Below are positions 23,801 through 31,817 of a stretch of 31,817 nt of DNA, one piece after another. Positions within the stretch are counted from its first letter, which is position 1. Every line of letters starts with the position of its first letter. A program made the position numbers and the translations under genes. Location of the stretch: positions 1-31,817 of the forward strand of contig CAXNAA020000045.1 in NCBI GenBank assembly GCA_964200075.2. The letters run 5' to 3'. This DNA comes from Sphacelaria rigidula. Its lineage: Eukaryota > Phaeophyceae > Sphacelariales. Below the pieces are notes generated by a model that searched no databases, was not told where the DNA came from, and saw only the letters and a program-made list of their open reading frames with translations.

Positions 23801-26800
23801 ACAAGCGTTTCGATTATTCCGAAATCATCGGTCGAACCCCCTCGAGAGCAGCCGCATGAGCATTCAGGGGTGTCCCCGCGGTCGAGGGGTTGAAGACACA
23901 ATCGTTCCCTGGCACCGGCGTTCGACAACGGTGCCCAAATTCCTTGTGGGCTTCATGTCTGTTCTGGGATCGCTCTCACGTCAGTTGAAATAATGACGGT
24001 AGACGATCCAATGCAGTCCCTTGTTTACAAAATATCACCTGCCGCTCGTACATTTGTGTGCCGTGCTGCAGTCGCTTCTAGCAACCAGGGTACGCACGGT
24101 GGATCTCGTGGAAGGCGCCAAGTTGGCTTCCAAGCTACTCGGGAACGCGTTTTCTTTCGAGGTATGTGATCACTGATTCAGTACGTTGTGTCGTGTCCGT
24201 CGCACGTCACATCGTGTGTACCTTGCTGCGGAATGGAACCTCACAACTCACAACACCCATTGATACAACTATCGTTCAAGCACGAACTGCCTGTTGGAGG
24301 GCCAACCAGGCATTCCCACACGAGTGGTGCATGGTGGAGTGCGGTCGATTCACCCGATCGTAAGTTTCGCTTGAGACATTTTTTCCCCTCGACGAAACGA
24401 AAACGCTGCCACGGCTTCCGAGTATTTGGTACACCGGGAGGCTGAGGGCTCGCGTTTCATGACGGAATTTCCCATGTCTCGAGGCCACCCGGTTTGTTGC
24501 CCCAATCTTGAGAACAGCAGTCACCGGCTCAGTATGACCCAAAAAATTGAATTCTGGTTTCATTCGTGAACAAAAGGATCGCCGACTGGCTCGCTACTTG
24601 TGCCCTCATCTTATCTCGAACAGATGTGGGGTGGAGCTACGTTCGATGTTTGCTACCGCTTCCTACACGAGGACCCGTGGGAGAGGCTTAGGCTGATTCG
24701 TGAAGCCGTGCCGAACGTTTGCCTTCAGGTGCGCAGCTCTTCCCTACCAAAGTGGAACCGACAGTCTTGTTCATCTTTGGCACAAACTCCCATCTCTCGA
24801 ACCCGTTGCCACAGAAGTGGGCTCGTCTTTCCAATACCGTCCCTGCTATTCCTTTCAAAACATGGAGTTCCCATCATTTTTTTCTGAAACTCAAGACTAG
24901 ATCGATACAATAACGGGAACCATCAGCCAAAATATCACCAAAATGACCGTAAGAATGGAGATATCAAGAAAAGCAGGTGAGAAATAGCTTTCCCGAGTTC
25001 ATCGGGATGAGGGGAAAAAAGAAAACCTCTTGGAATCTGCTAAAAAGGAGAAAGAAGTCAGGAAGAGACAGATGACAAAAGGGGATAAGCATGGCCATCA
25101 AGCGAAGGTCAACTCAAACAACCGCAGGCACCCTCACATGCAACTACCGCAATTGTTCGGGAAGATGGAAGATTCACTAGCGAGTGCGCTACCCGATGGG
25201 CCACTGATACATTCCGAAGGTCCTCGGTAGGCACTGAGGGAAATCTAATATTGGCACAGCAAACAATTCCTTCACATGGCGCGCTTTGGTCCAGATGGCC
25301 ATGTACATGTTAGCCCCTTCCTTCACGACTAGGTACCATTCGGACACATCATGGGCAACCTTCGTCAACGATAAAGCGTTTATTCTGAAGTTAGAACAGT
25401 ATGCCGTGATATGGTTGTAGCCGTCTTGTTGGTCGGCCTGTCTGCTTCGTCGTTCTCTCCTTCCAGTAGCGGTTCAGACTTTCGGAGGTTGGCTGTAGCT
25501 GTCACGGGAGTCTTGATCTTCCAGTTGATGATCACCGCCTCGCCCGACTTGATTTTGACGAAATCAAAATCGTTCTGTTTCATGCTTCATCGGGACTAAT
25601 CAGCCACCGAGTGGCTCGTCTCGGAAGGATCAGACGACATCTTATTGGAATCTCTTGTCTTCGTTGCGACCACCTATTCGATATAGCAGCGCAAATCTAC
25701 CTTTTTTCTCAGGTCAAACCTTTCCCACTGTAACACGCCCAAAAACGAATATCACGGTGGCTTAGTTTCTCCTTTCCGTCCGTTGCGTGGCTGCGTTGAC
25801 TAAACGCTCGGTGAATTTCGAAAAGATGCTCATCCGAGGGTCTAACGCTGTGGGCTACACCTCTTACCCGGACAACGTGGTTGCGGAGTTCGTGCGACTG
25901 GCGGCCAAGAACGGCATCGATGTATTCCGCGTGTTCGACTGCTTCAACGATGTAGAGCAGATGCGCGTTTGCATCGACGCCGTAAGGAAGGCAGGCAAAG
26001 TGGCCGAGGTACGTTTCATCCATTGGTGTCGGTCCCGGGTGCTGTTACTTTGGCGTGTCCCAAGATGCACTGTACATTGCGTGCACCCCCAACTGTGATT
26101 GTGGAGTCGTCCAATCTCGGGTTGCTCATCAGCGAGCGTATATGTGATCGTTCGACCGCAAAGCGCTCTAGTACCCTTTGTGCATCGGAAGCACAAAGCA
26201 GTTGCAATGACATGTCTGCACCAATGTGAACACATATCAGTCGATGTGTTGTCGCTGATGTTCGCCCTGCCTGTTTTGCTTTGCTCCGGCCTCAAGGTTT
26301 GCGTGTGCTACACGGCTGACCTGTTGACTTCGTCCATCTTCACTGTAGACTACTACAAGGGGGTCGTCAAGAGCGCCGTTGACGCTGGGGCTCACATGAT
26401 CGGTATCAAGGTGAGCAATTTTCCTCGTTGCTTTCATCATTCTTGTCGTTCTCGTTCCGGGAGCTACACTGAAAAGTGCAGCATCGACCGTTGCATCAAG
26501 AAGCGGCCACGAGAATTTGCTCACAACGTCCAGTTTGTATTCTACCGTTGGTATGGGGTACTGAAATCACGATACTTGCACTCGAACATTCAGGTTGTTG
26601 AAAACATTTCGAACAGAGACGGCGCGACCTGCAAAGTAATGTGCGAGGACTCTCGACATACACGCTGCCCTCCGAGGTGTCACCGCATATAAGCGCACCT
26701 CCCGACGAGCCTATAAATTGCGCCAACGAGTGTGATGACGTCCCTGACAACCTTTAACTGCAGGACATGGCGGGTCTGTTGAAGCCTCGAGCGGCGTCCG

Positions 26801-27967
26801 TACTTGTGGAGGCTATCCGCTCAGTCACGGACATCCCCATCCACTTCCACACACATGCGACAAGCTCTTGCTCTCTCGCCACGGCCCTCGAGATGGCTCG
26901 GGCTGGCTGCGATGTCATCGACTTCGCGACGGCATCAATGGCGGACTGCACATCTCAGCCAAGGTGCATGCCAAACACCTCCGTGAAGACGGACACTGGT
27001 GGACCGAGCGCAGCGTAGTATGAACAAACAACTGGGTTGGAAGGCCAACGAACGGTTCGGCATTTTTGAACCGTATCAGATTGTCTAACTCAGCGGATGA
27101 GATGCTCATGTTCCAACGCAACGCACGTTTATAAGCTTGGAAAGACACCACGCTGACCAACGTGTTGCCTACGTGTTCCCGTCCGTCGGCGAGCAGTTTG
27201 AACGGTTTCTTGGCGTCGACCGAGGGTAGCGACATGGCCCCCGAAGGCACCGGTTACCTAGGGCTTGAACCATACGACGTTTACTGGAGCAGAGTGCGAG
27301 ATATGTACGCGCCGTTCGAGAACGGGATGAAGAGCGGAACGGCCAGGGTATTTGATCACCAGATCCCCGGTATGTCCTGGATGAACGCCTGATTCACTCT
27401 TATCGCCGATTTCACGATCTCCTACCGCCCCGCCACCACGTTCCTGTGGTCAAGCATCATGATCGGCGTAAAATCGCGTGTTGCGAGGGACGTACAACAA
27501 ATGAACCGGTTTCATGAACACAAATATTAATATTGAGGATTGCGCAGTCAGTTTGCCAATTCGCCGTCAACTTGATCAGCGAAGTCGATTACGCGCAGGC
27601 GCCAGGTGAGGGGGTGACCTTGGGATAAGCTTTCCCCCCAGAATATGTGAGGGCCTTACCGGAGGGACAAATACACGAGTGCCCTTCTCCGATTTTTGAG
27701 TATGCATACCTCGTCTCGTGACCCGTTAGGGGACCGTGTGGGATCTACTTGCAAGTAGTTTACTGCACAAAATTTTACTTCACGGTCGAAGTAAAGGGAC
27801 AACCGAGCGCTTTTTGCGATGAAAAGGAAGGCAAGCGCCACAGAAAAGAGGCGTTCTTGAAAGAAGGTGCAAAAGACATCCTGTGCTGTTTCGTCCCTCC
27901 TGTGTGACGCTGGTTACGCTGGTTGATGTGAACTGCCTTCCAAAATTGATGGGATGACAATACACAA

Positions 27968-28014
<47 letters not shown>

Positions 28015-30230
28015 GGCTCGTGCAACGTCTTTTGGTGAACACTAGTGTTCGCTATGTGGATACGTGGCACACCGTGGAATTATCGACACTAAACATTGCG
28101 GAACTTGCTCCGTGTTGTTGTGTTGATTGTACTTTGTATTTTGTGCAAATAACCAGTGCGTTTTCTGTAACCAAAACTCTTCTCACGGTGCCTCCTCGCG
28201 TATCGTTCCTCCGGCAGGCGGGCAGTACTCGAACTTGATGGTTCAGTGCAAAAGCATGGGGATCTGGGACAAATGGGAAGACGTTTTGGATATGTATCGT
28301 GACGTCAACCAGTTGTTCGGCGACATTGTCAAGGTACCTCTAGGAAAACAGTGTTTCGAATCGAGATTCGCGATCGAGATTCGCGGAGACTCCCCTCTCC
28401 CGCGTTTTCTGCGTGCCGTCGATGGTGCCATGGACGAGTAGCGCGATACACATCACCCTTAACCCTTGGACCGCGAGGGTAGGTCACCTGCTGAATTGAC
28501 ATCAATATTCACTTTTTTGAAGTACGCGTGATCCAGATGGACTACCCGCATCGCAGTCTAAGGGTCAGTTGTCGCCCCAATGGATCAACCGTGCTGTTGC
28601 CATAAACATCATGCTCACCTGTTAACACTCAAACCCAGTCCACTGGGCGAGAGGCTGCTCGGTTCACCCACACGTTGCGCGTGGTGTACGGTATGTCTTT
28701 TATCAGGTTACGCCCTCGTCCAAGTGCGTGGGAGACCTGGCGTTGTACCTGGTGACTAGAGGCCTGGCGACTTCGGATGTTACCGATCCGGCCAAGAACG
28801 GGCAAATCGACTACCCAGACTCTGTCGTGGCACTCCTCGAGGGCCGGTTAGGATTCCCGCATAAGGGCTTCCCTGAAAAGGTGTTGTATTAAGCGTGACT
28901 GTCCTGCAGTGTGTTGTTGTTTTGATGCTTCATGCTGAACACCCCTGTCCTTGGCGTGGTGGAAGCAGCAGTTGGTTTGCAGGGAGTCCTTCTGCTGTCC
29001 TTCGAAAAAAGTTGGTTGTTCGTGGTAGCATTCTCGTGTTGACCGTGCGTCGTACTTTTGAAACACTTCACAAAGTCTCGCGCTTGGTCACATTTTCTGT
29101 GATCTGTGACAGGTGTCTTGTGCCATCCTTGGCGACAAAAAGCCCCTGACAACCAGACCCAGCGCTGCTCTGCCGCCAGCCGACTTCGCGAAGGTCAAAG
29201 CAGAACTGCAGAGCGACGTTGGAGATGTGTTGGGGGAGGTGACTGACGAACTGGTGATATCTTCGCTGCTCTACCCGAAGGTGCGTGATTGTGAACACGC
29301 TTCGTCTGCCGTGTCCACTGGTACTTCCGCGTAGTACCGACTACCGCGCACAAAATTGTGATTTGATACTCACTCGATACCTCAGAGCGGGCCAACCTTG
29401 GAAGATGCGTGGGCGACCATGGACGGTTGGGTGCTTCGCCTTCGTCACTCATCCATCGCGGGATGTGCTCACCTTCGACCGCTGATGTGTGTACGCATGT
29501 GCAGGTGTTCAACGACTACGTTGCTGTGATGAAGGAGAGTTCGCCTCTTCTCACGCTCCTCCCCACCCCAGTCTTCTGGTATGGTCTAGTTGTGGGCCAA
29601 GAGTTCCCCATTTCTCTTCCCAGCACCGCTGCTGCGTGCCTTCTTCAACCCGAGGGCGCACAGGCAAGCACAGTCATCGTAAACGGCTGTCCTGCAGAAG
29701 TGAGAATAAAGCTGGAGCGAGTGGGGCCAGCCAAGAAGGGGAGTATGAGGACAGTGTCTCTCAGGGTTTCCGGTGCGTTGCAAAACGTGGAAGTGAAAGA
29801 CTCGACCTCTGGAGATGACTTCGCGGGGCCCATGGCGGCTGTCGACAATCCATTACAGGTGATGTTCCTGCTTGCGTGATCATTATTGGTACAGTCAATG
29901 CTGACCGTCGAGGAGACGCGGGAGTGTTTTTTATATTCCTCACCCCTTGTTGTTTGGACCTGATGTACCTATGAATGAATTCATCTTGCCACATCCGCGT
30001 ACAACGTTCTCCCATCTCGGTAGGTGGGGTCACCAATGCCAGGTGTGGTCGAGAAGCTTCTTGTGGTGGAGGGGGCATCAGTATCTGAGGGGGACGTGGT
30101 GGCAATCGTGTCGGCCATGAAGATGGAAGTCCAAGTCAAGACCACGAAAGCTGGAACTGTGGCGGGGTTGGCAGTAGCGGAAGGGGGGAAAGTGATCGAG
30201 GGTGCCCTTATCGCGAATTTGAAGGAGTAG
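11884..30230 (+). CDS. Fused AccD-AccA-pyruvate carboxylase CT-biotinyl protein (transcarboxylase-like), 22 exons
   Basis: This is a single spliced gene. The exons I infer are 11884-12085, 12509-12654, 17039-17263, 18678-18875, 20494-20713, 21098-21213, 21546-21713, 22042-22156, 22433-22520, 22751-22921, 23259-23538, 24072-24161, 24624-24728, 25826-26008, 26297-26410, 26764-26963, 27197-27369, 28218-28333, 28707-28880, 29113-29280, 29505-29858 and 30024-30230. All introns are GT-AG, all phases match, and the total is 3813 nt (1270 aa). Spliced junctions align to AccD, AccA and pyruvate carboxylase without gaps. The product should be a biotin enzyme that moves a carboxyl group between an acyl-CoA and a 2-oxo acid. 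No biotin carboxylase domain is seen, so it probably works without ATP. The start is the first in-frame ATG, with A at -3, and no targeting peptide is obvious, so the cytosol is the default guess. Related fused transcarboxylases have, as I recall, been described in Giardia. The least certain point is the exon 4 to exon 5 junction (18875/20494). Confidence 0.88.
13240..14090. repeat. Degenerate low-complexity repeat, GAGGATGGATGG / ACAAGGGAAAGACAA
   Basis: Loosely repeated modules combine TTAATTAA-like AT runs, GAGGATGGATGG-type blocks (about 13265, 13920, 14033), T runs, and GGACAAGGGAAAGACAACAT-like ends (about 13359, 13955, 14070). G-rich TTGGGG-like runs occur at about 13430-13460 and 13750-13840. 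It reads as an old, diverged satellite. Confidence 0.6.
14102..14215. repeat. Dispersed repeat, copy 1 (second copy at about 27764-27855)
   Basis: CACAAAATT, ACGGTCGA, GCGATGAAAA and GGAAGGCAAGC-like blocks occur in the same order and spacing as at 27764-27855 in intron 17, with small gaps. The similarity is patchy but covers about 90 bp. Confidence 0.6.
14235..14340 (-). repeat. 106-bp MITE-like element, copy C
   Basis: This is an inverted copy of the family seen at 17311-17416 and 28461-28566. Its ends are inverted repeats related to ACCCTTNGACYGCG. The inner part matches block by block in reverse complement, including TACCCTCGCGG near one end and GTAGTCCATCT near the other. Confidence 0.75.
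15187..15424. repeat. 238-bp foldback element with arms of about 95 bp
   Basis: The left arm 15187-15280 and the reverse complement of 15329-15424 align over almost their full length, sharing GGCCCAT, TTGATACTTGG-like, GACCCTAA, GGACAAT, ATAGGGC and ATGCATGGAC. About 48 bp of loop separates them. RNA or single-stranded DNA from this part of intron 2 would form a long hairpin. No transposase and no clear target-site duplication were seen. Confidence 0.8.
15670..16230. repeat. Cluster of CCACCGCA...TCGAAG repeats in both orientations
   Basis: The module TTTCCACCGCACTTTTCCGG plus TCGAAGG at 15723-15750 recurs diverged at about 16197-16222 (CACCGCACATTTTCGATCGA) and inverted at about 16116-16147. 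A shorter ACCGCACATTTT copy is at about 15679. The upstream bases are also similar (AATTATCG and AACTATCG). It is probably the remains of nested inverted-repeat elements. Confidence 0.5.
17311..17416 (+). repeat. 106-bp MITE-like element, copy B
   Basis: It is the same length and orientation as copy A at 28461-28566. Shared blocks include GAGGGTAGGTCACCTGC, GCATCAATTTTCACTT-like sequence, GTGGACTACCC and GGTCCAAGGGTC. The inverted ends match the family. Confidence 0.8.
17999..18552. repeat. AACTGGTT/AACCAGTT-rich inverted-repeat element
   Basis: Both ends carry AGTTGTGAAxTGG in inverted orientation, and the subterminal 100 bp on each side is crowded with ACTGGTT and AACCAGTT. The left end contains GGTCAGTTA (18026-18034) paired with TAACTGACC (18047-18055), and AACCAGTT (18083-18090) paired with AACTGGTT (18092-18099). 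A G-rich run (18430-18450) lies inside. Repeated palindromic subterminal motifs are typical of transposase-binding ends of non-autonomous DNA elements. Confidence 0.6.
18876..20493. other. Intron 4 (1618 bp), possible unrecognised exon inside
   Basis: The donor GTGAGA follows KEDME and the acceptor is CAG at 20491-20493; both are phase 0. It separates the AccD-like and AccA-like halves. Inside, 19498-19557 after TTTGCAG reads [16 protein letters not shown] in one frame, but that frame does not fit the phase left by exon 4. The open frame upstream of exon 5 reaches an ATG at 20335. No dispersed element was recognised. Confidence 0.6.
20494..22921 (+). other. Exons 5-10: AccA-like (alpha) carboxyltransferase half
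   Basis: Residues about 258-545 match the alpha carboxyltransferase subunit AccA. Exon 5 (20494-20713) has [11 protein letters not shown] and [15 protein letters not shown]. Exon 6 (21098-21213) completes [17 protein letters not shown] and ends [14 protein letters not shown]. Exon 7 (21546-21713) has [10 protein letters not shown], then [13 protein letters not shown], the glycine-rich oxyanion-hole region. Exon 8 (22042-22156) begins [14 protein letters not shown]. Exon 9 (22433-22520) gives [15 protein letters not shown], and exon 10 (22751-22921) gives the C-terminal end with [15 protein letters not shown]. Junctions in phases 0, 1 and 2 all restore family residues. The normally near-invariant DTPGAYPG appears here as DTCGAWPS. 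The 5' edge of exon 5 is uncertain because the frame stays open back to an ATG at 20335. The splice at 20494 was chosen because it joins directly to exon 4 in phase and aligns with AccA just before LAR. Confidence 0.87.
24729..25825. other. Intron 13 (1097 bp)
   Basis: This intron lies between VPNVCLQ and [11 protein letters not shown], which are contiguous in pyruvate carboxylases, so no coding exon is missing. GACTAAAC at 25798-25805, about 20 bp before the acceptor AG at 25824-25825, is a good branch-point candidate. Nothing else is recognised. Confidence 0.8.
27764..27855. repeat. Dispersed repeat, copy 2 (first copy at 14102-14215)
   Basis: This copy shares CACAAAATT, ACGGTCGA, GCGATGAAAA, GGAAGGCAAGC and AAAAG blocks in order with intron 2. 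It lacks a few bases relative to copy 1 around the A-rich centre. Confidence 0.6.
27974..28012. repeat. (AC)n microsatellite
   Basis: An uninterrupted AC dinucleotide tract of 39 bp lies inside intron 17, preceded by imperfect CA units from about 27960. It is likely length-variable. Confidence 0.98.
28461..28566 (+). repeat. 106-bp MITE-like element, copy A
   Basis: It begins AACCCTTGGACCGCGAGGGT and ends CGCAGTCTAAGGGTC. The ends form inverted repeats (ACCCTTGGACCGCGA against ACCCTTAGACTGCGA, two mismatches). It lies in intron 18 and matches copies at 14235, 17311, 31226 and 31625. Confidence 0.85.
30024..30230 (+). other. Exon 22: biotinyl (BCCP) domain
   Basis: The last exon encodes exactly one biotinyl/lipoyl-type domain of 68 residues. 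It opens [12 protein letters not shown], followed by [20 protein letters not shown], and ends at GALIANLKE plus TAG. The AMKM lysine codon is at 30120-30122 (about residue 1235) and should be biotinylated by the host ligase. In this family the domain swings carboxyl-biotin between the two catalytic sites, here the AccD/AccA and the pyruvate carboxylase-type sites. The preceding intron (29859-30023) is phase 0 and falls at the domain boundary. Confidence 0.95.
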
Positions 30231-31225
30231 CTTGTCGAGTTGAAAGTGTAAGATGGGTGCTTGTCAGTTAGGTGTTGCCCATGGTAAGACGGCCGAGTTC
30301 GCCACACGCGTCTTTTCAGCGTTGTCGTCCGCATTGTGCGTCTCTATTGTGACGTATCGATTGACCCGACTCGATATGTGTCGCTTCCCTTGAGTAAGGC
30401 CATTGCGTTTTTTGTAAAAATGGTGTTCGTTGTGAAGTAGTTGAGGATACCCCCATTCGGAGTGATTCGTGGTGTACCCTGTTCTTCTTGACCTTTTCTC
30501 CCGCTTGTTGAATTCTGACAAGTTTTACAGTGTCAACGGCCCTAGCGGAAACGACACTCGTGTTGTACTGATTCGCGTGACGAAACAGGCTATGGACTCC
30601 CGCGCGGGCCGGTGAGATCGAGAAATTTTCGCAAGTGAGGCTTAGTCGGTAATATTTAGTTTTCAATTCGGAGAATATCTGGGCAGGGGATAGTTCATCC
30701 TGGCTTGTTGCCTACCCGTACACTGAACCGTCCTCAGGGCAAGTGGGCTTGAGGGCTTTTCTGTGTGGCCGGGGTAATGGAGTGCACCCACGTGAATGGC
30801 CAAAAACTCTGTACGAAACTAGGGCTATTAATAAGAAAGGTACCGCAAGGGTTCCTGTTTGTCTCCGGGAGACAGGATTGTCGAAAAGTTTCCAATCGTA
30901 TGCATTTACCATGTGGTGAGAAGAAATAGATGACATGACACAACAGAGCAGATCTTCGGGTTACTCGCACGTCGGCGACGCTATCTTCGTGCAAAGAAAC
31001 ACCGCTGACTCTAGACCTAACCCTACCGACAACCATCTCCGTATTACCCCAACGCAAGACATACCGGGCAAGGCGTGCTTTCCTGTGCATGTGTGTGCGC
31101 GTTGCATACCCCAAATATTCATCGGCCGCGCGTATTTGCCATTTCTCAACGGTGGACACAAATTTCAGACCGAACATGAAAATTATCCGGAGCCGCCCAC
31201 AACGGGGGGAGCGCACGAAACTTTT

Positions 31226-31330
31226 AACCCTTCGACCGTGAGGGTGAGTCACCTCCTAACTCAACATCAATTTCACTTTCTCAGAGTATACGTGGTGCAG
31301 ATGATCTACTCGCAGCGCGGGATATGTGTC
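31226..31330 (+). repeat. 106-bp family, copy D (diverged)
   Basis: It begins AACCCTTCGACCGTGAGGGT and keeps GTCACCTCCTAACTCAACAT and CACTTTCTCAGAGTATACGT in family order. The distal end has drifted, and the inverted repeat is weak there. Confidence 0.65.
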
Positions 31331-31624
31331 AACCTTGAGTGAAAATCCATTCGAGGTGGTCTATTCCAGTAATTACAGGGTATCTTGGAACCACTCTACA
31401 GGCTGGTTCAGGCTCATCATGAAAAAAGAACTCATGGTTGAAAATACTCTCTTTACCCGAGGGATTGCGGCTTCCCCGTCCGTCCGCCAGGTGTGATTGA
31501 AGGACGGCATAGTTTTTGAGATTGCACGTGATGACCACGGGGTAACTCAGTTTCTCGTCTATAAAAATGACTGTCTTCCTACCTTCGAACTGTTCGATGC
31601 CCGTTGCTTTCTGATAGAAACGTT

Positions 31625-31722
31625 AACCCTTGGACCGCTAGATGAGACTCTGGGTTATGCACACTTTTTTCAGTTGAAATTGATGCCGATTCAACCCAAG
31701 ACTAACCTCGCGGTCTAAGGGA
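31625..31722 (-). repeat. 106-bp family, copy E (shorter)
   Basis: It begins AACCCTTGGACCGC and ends ACCTCGCGGTCTAAGGG, with the GATGCCGATTCA block placed as in inverted copy C, so it lies in the minus orientation. It is about 8 bp shorter than full copies. Confidence 0.65.
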
Positions 31723-31817
31723 TAAATTGTCGATTTGAGATGATATCGCGCGTCGAGTTTGGAAAACCGAGTTCCACTCCCTGAAGTCCGAATGGCCACC
31801 TGCGGCACCGGATCTTC

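Larger units (their letters stand above)
27370..28217. other. Intron 17 (848 bp) with (CA)n and a dispersed repeat
   Basis: The donor GTATGT follows the first base of a Gly codon (phase 1), and the acceptor is CAG before GCGGGCAG. The joined sequence is HQIPGGQYSNL, as in pyruvate carboxylases. It holds a dispersed repeat (27764-27855) and the CA microsatellite. Confidence 0.85.
23259..29858 (+). other. Exons 11-21: pyruvate carboxylase/oxaloacetate decarboxylase-type carboxyltransferase
   Basis: Residues about 550-1200 match the TIM-barrel carboxyltransferase of pyruvate carboxylase, OadA and the transcarboxylase 5S subunit, plus the following C-terminal (PYC_OADA-type) region. This part transfers carboxyl between biotin and pyruvate/oxaloacetate. 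Exon 11 (23259-23538) holds the linker and ends [10 protein letters not shown], the metal-site Asp motif (about D635). Exon 13 begins [19 protein letters not shown]. Exon 14 (25826-26008) has [13 protein letters not shown] and [11 protein letters not shown]. Exon 15 ends MIGIK, whose Lys (about 807) is the expected carbamylated metal ligand, and exon 16 opens DMAGLLKP. Exon 16 also has the metal-binding HTH (about H836/H838) and ends at TSQP, where the catalytic Thr lies in this family. Exons 17-21 give [33 protein letters not shown] and [10 protein letters not shown]. After HTH the usual pyruvate carboxylase Asp is Ala, as I recall for OadA. Confidence 0.9.
30231..31817. other. 3' flank, no recognised gene
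   Basis: It follows the stop codon directly, so the first part is the 3' UTR. No AATAAA was noticed. Two 106-bp family copies lie at 31226-31330 and 31625-31722. No other gene or RNA was recognised. Confidence 0.6.

Noticed and set aside
27775-28070. Open frames with Cys-Val runs on the minus strand
   Set aside because: They are artefacts of the CA microsatellite in intron 17.
30734-31252. 172-codon open frame on the minus strand downstream of the fused gene
   Set aside because: No family motif, odd composition, no splice partners, and its 5' end lies inside a repeat copy.

Overview
The window is eukaryotic nuclear DNA. Its core is one intron-rich plus-strand gene, which I could splice by eye into 22 exons with 21 GT-AG introns (about 165 to 4384 bp). 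The exons run from an ATG at 11884 to a TAG ending at 30230. Every exon phase agrees with the next, and the summed coding length is 3813 nt (1270 residues plus stop). The abundant mid-sized introns, near-balanced base composition, small inverted-repeat elements and a decayed Ty3/gypsy retroelement would suit an algal or protist genome such as a brown alga or other stramenopile. That taxonomic guess is inference only.

The gene encodes a fused biotin enzyme. In order it has an AccD-like carboxyltransferase half (about residues 1-235), an AccA-like carboxyltransferase half (about 258-545), a pyruvate carboxylase/oxaloacetate decarboxylase-type carboxyltransferase (about 550-1190) and a C-terminal biotinyl domain with an AMKM motif (biotinyl Lys about 1235). 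I find no biotin carboxylase (ATP-grasp) domain in the window. Two carboxyltransferases plus a biotin carrier, without the ATP-using subunit, is the layout of a transcarboxylase. Because the acyl-CoA part is of the acetyl-CoA carboxylase type, the likely reaction is carboxyl transfer between oxaloacetate/pyruvate and malonyl-CoA/acetyl-CoA. That reaction is inferred, not shown.

Layout. Positions 1 to about 7200 hold a degenerate Ty3/gypsy-type retroelement: Gag-like pieces, a broken zinc knuckle, a protease remnant, reverse transcriptase with YLDD in pieces in several frames, and the start of the RNase H region. No integrase or LTRs were recognised. About 7200-11880 is non-coding, with a 60-bp tandem duplication (9501-9620) and a 311-bp inverted-repeat element carrying an 11-bp minisatellite (10055-10365). 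The fused gene fills 11884-30230. Its 4.4-kb intron 2 and introns 3, 4 and 17 are packed with repeats: a 106-bp MITE-like family, a 238-bp foldback element, an AACTGGTT-rich element, low-complexity G/T-rich DNA and a (CA)n tract. About 30231-31817 is downstream non-coding DNA with two more copies of the 106-bp family.
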